30,296 nt of DNA from positions 1 through 30,296 of the forward strand of contig CALJUL010000102.1 in NCBI GenBank assembly GCA_937975725.1, given 5' to 3'. Below are positions 24,630 to 30,296 of this stretch, in pieces (the stretch's first letter is position 1; the number at the start of each line of letters is the position of its first letter). A program made the position numbers and the translations under genes. The notes under the pieces were generated by a model. The model was not told the DNA's origin. It worked only from the letters and a program-made list of their open reading frames with translations, and did not search any database. The DNA comes from an uncultured Pseudoxanthomonas sp. (GTDB lineage Bacteria > Pseudomonadota > Gammaproteobacteria > Xanthomonadales > Xanthomonadaceae).

Positions 24630-25448
24630 TCACTGTCCGTCCAGCGCCGCGTTCAACACGGCGGCCAGCGCGACGCCGGCCGCGCGCAACTGGCGCTCGG
24701 CGATGGGCAGGTATTCGTCCACGTAGGATTGTTCGAGCTTCGCGCGCGGCGGATAGAAACCGCGCGCGGTCGCCACCCGGCAGGACTGCCAGGCCCAGGC
24801 GGCGGCCGGCGGCGGCAGCGCGATCCGGCCGATGTCCGGCCGCGGCAGCCGGCGCAGGTGGTCCAAGTAATCCGCTTCGCTGCGCCCGGTGGAAAGCAGC
24901 ATCTTGCCGTCCCACAGTGAGTGCAGGTTGGTGCCGACGCCGTTCCACTGGATCTGCCGGGTGTTGCCGCCCTTGTCGTGTCCGTAGCCGGCGTGCAGCG
25001 GCTGGTGGACGTCGCCGACGAAGTGGACGACGAACTTCAGCGCCTGCAGGCGCTCGGCGGCCGGCAGGCTGCGGTCGGCCAGGCGTGCGGCCTGGGTGCG
25101 GATGGCTTCCACCACGCAGTCGCCGCCGGGGCAGTCGCGCGATGCACTGTAGTGGCAGCCGTGCTCGCCGATGTTGACGAAGTGCCAGTCGGCCGTCCTG
25201 CGGCCCAGGTCCGGATCGTTCCGGCGCAGGTCGTCGGCCCAGCTCGCGATGCCGGCCAGGGTGGGCTGGGGTTCGCCGGCCAGCAGGGTTTCGGCCTGGC
25301 GCCGTGCGGCGGGCGTGAGGTCGTCCCACGCCAGCAGCGCGACCAGCCGGTGGCCGAGCGGTCCCCACGCGGCGGCGGGGAGGGGAATGAAGAACAGCGC
25401 CGCGGCCAGCGCCAGCAGCAGGAACGGAAACGGAAGGGGACGGACCAT
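24630..25448 (-). CDS. S1/P1 family nuclease (secreted, three-zinc)
   Basis: A 272-residue exported phosphodiesterase/nucleotidase-like enzyme, expected to cut single-stranded DNA/RNA or remove 3' phosphates. The signal peptide ends at AAA-WG, making Trp28 the mature N-terminus. All nine zinc ligands of nuclease P1 can be matched: W28, H33, D72, H89, H142, D146, H152, H176 and D180. Cys pairs (about 98, 106, 111) suggest disulfides. It is first in a minus-strand run with the Mo-oxidoreductase-like gene and modABC, 30 bases before the former. Secretion suggests nutrient (phosphate/nucleotide) scavenging. Confidence 0.9.
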   Translation of the reverse strand: MVRPLPFPFLLLALAAALFFIPLPAAAWGPLGHRLVALLAWDDLTPAARRQAETLLAGEPQPTLAGIASWADDLRRNDPDLGRRTADWHFVNIGEHGCHYSASRDCPGGDCVVEAIRTQAARLADRSLPAAERLQALKFVVHFVGDVHQPLHAGYGHDKGGNTRQIQWNGVGTNLHSLWDGKMLLSTGRSEADYLDHLRRLPRPDIGRIALPPPAAAWAWQSCRVATARGFYPPRAKLEQSYVDEYLPIAERQLRAAGVALAAVLNAALDGQ

Positions 25449-25494
25449 GCCGGCACTTTAACCGACACGGGCCGTCCCCGAATGACAGGTTCCG

Positions 25495-25511
25495 GCGATC
25501 CGGGGGATCGC
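25495..25511 (-). terminator. Short hairpin directly behind ompW
   Basis: GCGATCC-GGG-GGATCGC is a perfect 7-bp hairpin that starts at the first base after the ompW stop codon. No T-run follows on the minus strand, so it may protect the mRNA end or aid termination weakly. Confidence 0.35.
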
Positions 25512-26132
25512 TCAGAACTTCAGCACGTAGGCCGCGCCGTACACCAGCGGGTCGATGTTGGCGGTGCCCAGCTTGGCGCCGTCCACCTTCACCTCGGTGT
25601 CGATGTCGGCCCAGCGCACGTCCACGCGCACGGCGCCGCGCTCACCGACCTTGAAGTCCAGGCCCGCATGCGCGGCCAGGCCCCACGAATCCTCGAGCTT
25701 CAGCTTGGTGCCCTGCAGCGCGCCGACGGTGTCCTCGCTGAAGAAGGTGGTGTAGTTCAGGCCCACGCCCAGTAGCGGCGACACCTTGCCCTGGCTGTTG
25801 AAGTGGTACTGCAGGGTGAAGGTGGGCGGCAGGTGCTTGGTCTCGCCGACCTTGCCCACGCCCTTCACGGCGATGTCGTGCTTGAACGGCAGCGCGGCCA
25901 GCACTTCCAGGCCCAGGTTGTCGCGCAGGAAGTATTCGAGGGTGACGGTGGGCTTGACGTCGCTGTCGATGCTCAGCGGCAGCGTGCCGCCGGCCAGCGT
26001 GCCGTTGTCGGACTTGGGGTTCACCTGGTGGACGCCCACGCCCAGCGTCCAGTCGCCCTTGGACTGGGCGAAGGCGGGCGCGGCGACGCCGCAGGCGAGG
26101 ACCAGGGCAAGCGGAATCAGGGTTTTGTTCAT
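25512..26132 (-). CDS. ompW: OmpW family outer-membrane protein
   Basis: A 206-residue, 8-stranded beta-barrel protein, with signal peptide about 1-22 (APAFA-Q). Family features: GDWTLGVGVHQVNPKSDNG, the barrel strands TVTLEYFLRDNLGLEVLAALPFKHDI, KHLPPTFTLQYHF and the C-terminal Phe (VYGAAYVLKF) recognised by the BAM machinery. OmpW proteins form narrow hydrophobic channels and are often induced by oxygen limitation. I chose ATG 26132 (MNKTLIP); the same frame stays open upstream but only as antisense of gapA. A perfect FNR-type box lies 62 bases upstream. Confidence 0.93.
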   Translation of the reverse strand: MNKTLIPLALVLACGVAAPAFAQSKGDWTLGVGVHQVNPKSDNGTLAGGTLPLSIDSDVKPTVTLEYFLRDNLGLEVLAALPFKHDIAVKGVGKVGETKHLPPTFTLQYHFNSQGKVSPLLGVGLNYTTFFSEDTVGALQGTKLKLEDSWGLAAHAGLDFKVGERGAVRVDVRWADIDTEVKVDGAKLGTANIDPLVYGAAYVLKF

Positions 26133-26193
26133 TTTTATGGGGCTCGTTGTTTGGAAAGCAGGCACAGTCTCTGCCCGCCTTTCCGCGCCCGCC

Positions 26194-26207
26194 TTGATCC
26201 TGATCAA
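26194..26207. promoter_or_regulatory. FNR/Anr-type binding site
   Basis: TTGAT-CCTG-ATCAA matches the FNR consensus TTGATNNNNATCAA exactly and is a perfect palindrome over its half-sites. It lies between divergent ompW and gapA, 62 bases from the ompW ATG. Its centre would be at -41.5 for an ompW transcript starting near 26159. No strong -10 was found there. CRP/Clp-family proteins bind related sites (TGTGA half-sites), but the TTGAT form favours FNR/Anr. Confidence 0.68.
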
Positions 26208-26297
26208 TGCCCGCGCGGGGTGCGCGGAGGAGGCGCCTGCTAGACTATCGGCCCCTTCAACCCGCCGCGCCCGCGCGCGGCCGCAGGAGTCCCGGCA

Positions 26298-27299
<1,002 letters not shown>

Positions 27300-27402
27300 C
27301 GGCGCAACGCCCGGCGGGACTCACCGGAAAATGCCCGGAGATCGTCCGCGCGGTCGCCGGCAAGTAGGCCTGCGCATCGCGCGCGGCCTTCCGCCGCAAC
27401 GC

Positions 27403-27436
27403 CGACACGAGCGCCTCCGGGCGCTCGTGTCGTTTC
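27403..27436 (+). terminator. Terminator-like hairpin after gapA
   Basis: A perfect 13-bp stem (CGACACGAGCGCC / GGCGCTCGTGTCG) with loop TCCG, followed by TTTC. The T tail is short, but the stem is very stable. It probably ends gapA transcription. Confidence 0.75.
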
Positions 27437-27736
27437 GGGGTAGTGCATGCGCACGGCACATGCGAATGATGCGGGCGTGGCCGGTGGCGCGGTGGGATAG
27501 CGGATAGCAGGGTGGGTTGCCGTGGCGAGGCCCGGTCGGCGGTTCGGTTGTGGCCGTAGTGAGGATTCCGGGTATCGGATTTCGCTACCACCCGTGACTC
27601 CCGGGGCGACTGCCGCATCGGAATCTTGCAAATCCTCCAGGCATGGCCGAGGCTGCCGGGACTGTTGCAGGGATGGCCGGTGGGCGGGAGGGTTCCCGTG
27701 CCTGTATCCGGCATGCGCGCGCAAGCGAGGATGGGA
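27437..27736 (+). other. Intergenic spacer, no gene recognised
   Basis: The 437-base gap between gapA and the DUF2339 gene holds the hairpin above and then about 300 bases without a gene I can support. Open frames in it are shadows with no recognised domain. There are short stretches such as GTAGTGAGGATTCC but no clear repeat family, tRNA or riboswitch. The promoter of the downstream gene probably lies here. Confidence 0.5.
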
Positions 27737-30296
27737 ATGGACGACGTGGTCGTGTGGTTGGTCTTGCTGGGACTGGTGGTGCTGGCCGTCCCGGCCCTGC
27801 TGGTCGTGGCGCTGGTGGCGATAGGCGGCCTCAAGCGCCGGGTCGGCGCCCTGGAGCAGCAAGTCGCGCAATTGCACAGCGAACGTGCCGCATCCGCCGC
27901 ACCGTCGTCGGCACGGACGACGGCGCGTCCCGCGGACGCCGATGTCCCTGCCGCAGCCGAACCCGTGCGTTCCGCATCTCCACCGCCGTGCCCCGTGCCG
28001 ACACCTGCGCCCGCACCCGCGTCGGTCACGGCCGCACCACCGCCCCCGCTGCCGCCGCGCAAGCCTGAAGCGCCGGCGGCCGCGCCGGCTTCCGCCGCAC
28101 CGCCGCCGGAGCAGCAGCGTCCGCCGCGCCCCGCGGTGCCCGCGCGGCCGGACTTCGTCACCACTGCGGTGCGCGCGGTGCAGCGCTGGTTCACCGTCGG
28201 CAACGTGCCGGTGAAGATCGGCATGCTGGTGCTGTTTGCCGGCGTCGCCGCGTTGCTCAAGTACGCCGCCGACCAGGGCTGGCTGACGCTGCCGCCGGAG
28301 CTGCGCCTGGCGGGTATCGCGGCGGCTGCGCTGGGTGCGCTGGTGTTCGCCTGGCGCAAGCGCGACAGCAACCGCGTGTTCGCGCTCAGCCTGCAGGGCG
28401 GCGCCATCGGCGTGCTGCTGCTGGTGGTGTTCGCGGCCTTCAAGATCTTCGGTTTGGTGCCGGCGGGCGCCGCGTTCGCGCTGAGCATCGTGCTGGTGGC
28501 GGGCGCGGGCGTGCTGGCGGTGCTGCAGGACGCGAAGGCGCTGGCCGTATTCGCGCTGCTGGCCGGTTTCCTGGCGCCGATCTGGCTGTCCACCGGCAGC
28601 GGCAACCACGTCGCGCTGTTCTCGTACTACGCGGTGCTGAACGCGGCCATCGTCGGCATCGCCTGGCGCAAGTCGTGGCGGCTGCTCAACCTGCTCGGCT
28701 TCGCCTTCACCTTCGGCATCGGCACGGTGTGGGGCGCGCTGGACTACGCGCCGGCGAAATACGCCAGCACGCAGCCGTTCCTGGTGCTGTTCTTCGTCTT
28801 CTACCTGCTGATCCCGCTGCTGTTCGCGCGCCGCCAGCCGGCCGGCCGCCGCGACCTGATCGACGGCTGCCTGGTGTTCGGCACGCCGCTGGTGGCGTTC
28901 TCGCTGCAGGCGGGCCTGATGCAGGGCGGCACGTTCGAGCAGAACCGGCTGCCGCTGGCATTCTGCGCGCTGGGACTGGGCGCGTTGTACGCGGTGCTGG
29001 CCTGGCGGCTGCGCCCGCGCGGGAGCTACGCGACGCTGGCGCAGTCGTATGCGCTGCTGGCGGTGGGCTTCGCCACGCTGGCGGTGCCGCTGGCGCTGTC
29101 GGCGCAGGCCACGGCGTGCGTGTTCGCGCTGGAAGGCGCAGCGCTGGCGTGGCTGGGCCTGCGCCAGTCGCGGTGGCTGCCGCAACTGACCGGCGTGGGC
29201 CTGCAACTGGCGGCCGCGGCGGCGTTCTGGCTGGCGCATGCCGACGCCGGGCTGTCGTACGCGGCGTCGGTCGCGGGAACGGACGTGCCGATGTTCGCCA
29301 ACGCCGCCTTCATGAGCGCGCTGCTGATCGCGCTGGCGGGCCTGGCCAGCGCGTGGGCGTACCGCGGGCGCGTCGCGTTCATGGCGCTGATGTATTACCT
29401 CTGGGGCCTGGCGTGGTGGCTGGGCAACGGCTTGTCGGAGATCGCCGCGCACCTGGACCGCCGGGCCGAGCCCGATGCGGTGCTCGCGTTCGTGGCGCTG
29501 ACGGGCTGGCTGGCGGCCGAAGTGCACCGCCGCCGTCCTGCGGGTGCGCTGGCGTGGACCACGCTGGCCGGGTTGGCCGCCGCCGCGCCGCTGGCGCTGT
29601 GGCAGGTGGGCGCGCACGACCAGCCTTTGGCCGGCCACGGCGCCTGGGCCTGGCTGGCGTATGCGGTCCTGGGCGTGCGCAGCCTGCTGTGCCTGCGCGA
29701 CGGCGAGCACCGGCTGGCCGGCGCGGCGCAGTTCGTCTGGTGGCTGGTGTGGCCGATGGTGGCCTCGCTGCTGCTGGCCTGGGTGCCGGGCCGCATCGGC
29801 GGCATGGGCCATGGCTGGGAGTGGGGCCTGGTCGCGCTGCCGTGGCTGGCGGTGGCGGCGATGGCGCTGTTCCGCTGGCACTGGATCGCCGCGCCGCTGG
29901 GCGAACGCTTCGCGGCCTGGCGCACGCCGCTGCTGGGCATGCTGTTCGTGGTGCTGACGCTGTGGTGGCTCGGCTCGCTGTTCGCACCGGGCGATGCCGC
30001 GCCGCTGGCCTGGCTGCCGGTATTGAACCCGATGGAACTGGCGCAACTGGCCGTGCTGGTGCTGGCCGTGTGCTGGTGGCTGCCCGGGCTGCGCGAAGGC
30101 CGGGCGGCACCGGCCCGCACGGTGGTGCTGGCACTGGCCGCCTTCGCCTGGATCACTTCGGTGGTGCTGCACGCGGTGCATCACTGGGGCGGCGTGGCGT
30201 GGAACGACGCGCTGCTGTCCGGCAGCCTGGCGCAGACCAGCCTGACCGTGGTCTGGAGCGTGCTGGGCGTGCTGGGCTGGGTGATCGGCTCGCGCC
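27737..30296 (+). CDS. DUF2339 polytopic membrane protein (runs off window end)
   Basis: At least 853 codons are open to the window edge, with no stop inside the window. The start is ATG 27737 (MDDVVVWLVLLG), which has GAGG 6 bases upstream; ATG 27731 in the same frame has the GAGG directly against it. An N-terminal helix (about 4-30) is followed by a short coiled coil (KRRVGALEQQVAQLHSER) and a long Pro/Ala linker (about 50-145). Many membrane helices follow. The DUF2339 signature includes FTVGNVPVKIGMLVLFAGVA and KYASTQPFLVLFFVFYLL. The function is not known for this family. The C-terminal end is not in the window. Confidence 0.88.
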   Translation, partial: MDDVVVWLVLLGLVVLAVPALLVVALVAIGGLKRRVGALEQQVAQLHSERAASAAPSSARTTARPADADVPAAAEPVRSASPPPCPVPTPAPAPASVTAAPPPPLPPRKPEAPAAAPASAAPPPEQQRPPRPAVPARPDFVTTAVRAVQRWFTVGNVPVKIGMLVLFAGVAALLKYAADQGWLTLPPELRLAGIAAAALGALVFAWRKRDSNRVFALSLQGGAIGVLLLVVFAAFKIFGLVPAGAAFALSIVLVAGAGVLAVLQDAKALAVFALLAGFLAPIWLSTGSGNHVALFSYYAVLNAAIVGIAWRKSWRLLNLLGFAFTFGIGTVWGALDYAPAKYASTQPFLVLFFVFYLLIPLLFARRQPAGRRDLIDGCLVFGTPLVAFSLQAGLMQGGTFEQNRLPLAFCALGLGALYAVLAWRLRPRGSYATLAQSYALLAVGFATLAVPLALSAQATACVFALEGAALAWLGLRQSRWLPQLTGVGLQLAAAAAFWLAHADAGLSYAASVAGTDVPMFANAAFMSALLIALAGLASAWAYRGRVAFMALMYYLWGLAWWLGNGLSEIAAHLDRRAEPDAVLAFVALTGWLAAEVHRRRPAGALAWTTLAGLAAAAPLALWQVGAHDQPLAGHGAWAWLAYAVLGVRSLLCLRDGEHRLAGAAQFVWWLVWPMVASLLLAWVPGRIGGMGHGWEWGLVALPWLAVAAMALFRWHWIAAPLGERFAAWRTPLLGMLFVVLTLWWLGSLFAPGDAAPLAWLPVLNPMELAQLAVLVLAVCWWLPGLREGRAAPARTVVLALAAFAWITSVVLHAVHHWGGVAWNDALLSGSLAQTSLTVVWSVLGVLGWVIGSR

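Noticed and set aside
24600..25511. Search for a ModE box or Moco RNA motif ahead of the molybdate genes
   Set aside because: I saw no sequence close to the ModE consensus and no structured leader. Gaps between the genes are too short for the RNA motif.

Overview
The window is a GC-rich chromosomal segment that most resembles a member of the Xanthomonadaceae/Lysobacteraceae (Xanthomonas, Pseudoxanthomonas, Lysobacter, Luteimonas). I infer this from gene content and order (mrcA divergent from pilMNOPQ, a MoxR/DUF58/VWA/BatD cluster, a GTAG-type REP with its RAYT transposase) and from the look of the proteins. No database search was run. Most of the window is core chromosome. The only clearly mobile-type locus is the REP/RAYT unit at 19227-19896.

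Layout. 1-185 is the 3' end of citrate synthase (gltA), followed by a terminator. 341-997 (-) is a conserved-looking gene I cannot assign. 1109-3541 (-) is penicillin-binding protein 1A (mrcA), transcribed away from the type IV pilus alignment and secretin operon pilM-N-O-P-Q (3758-8700), which ends in a strong terminator. 8852-15706 is a tightly overlapping six-gene cluster: MoxR AAA+ ATPase, DUF58, DUF4381, VWA, VWA-TPR and BatD-like. The DUF58 gene carries an apparent one-base frameshift near 10561. Next come a sodium/dicarboxylate-type symporter (15788-17107) with altered ion-site motifs and transketolase (17207-19219).

The REP/RAYT unit follows: three identical 24-nt REP palindromes around a RAYT gene whose proposed start codon lies inside a long perfect hairpin. 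On the minus strand there is then an acetyl-CoA hydrolase/transferase-family gene (19906-21852) and a co-directional molybdate block: S1/P1 nuclease, a small molybdopterin-oxidoreductase-like periplasmic protein, modA, modB, and a short modC lacking the usual C-terminal molybdate-binding domain. ompW (-) and gapA (+) diverge from a spacer with a perfect FNR/Anr-type box. The window ends inside a large DUF2339 polytopic membrane protein.

Functional groups. The pilus genes build the inner-membrane alignment complex and outer-membrane secretin for twitching motility, beside a peptidoglycan synthase. The MoxR/VWA genes probably form a membrane-anchored chaperone complex acting in the envelope. 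gltA, tkt and gapA are central carbon enzymes. The molybdate genes supply Mo for Mo-cofactor enzymes. I found no tRNA, rRNA, CRISPR array, prophage or classical insertion sequence, and no clear sign of a wholly new system. The most testable oddities are the RAYT start-site hairpin, the DUF58 frameshift, the degenerate second VWA domain, the symporter motif changes and the FNR box.
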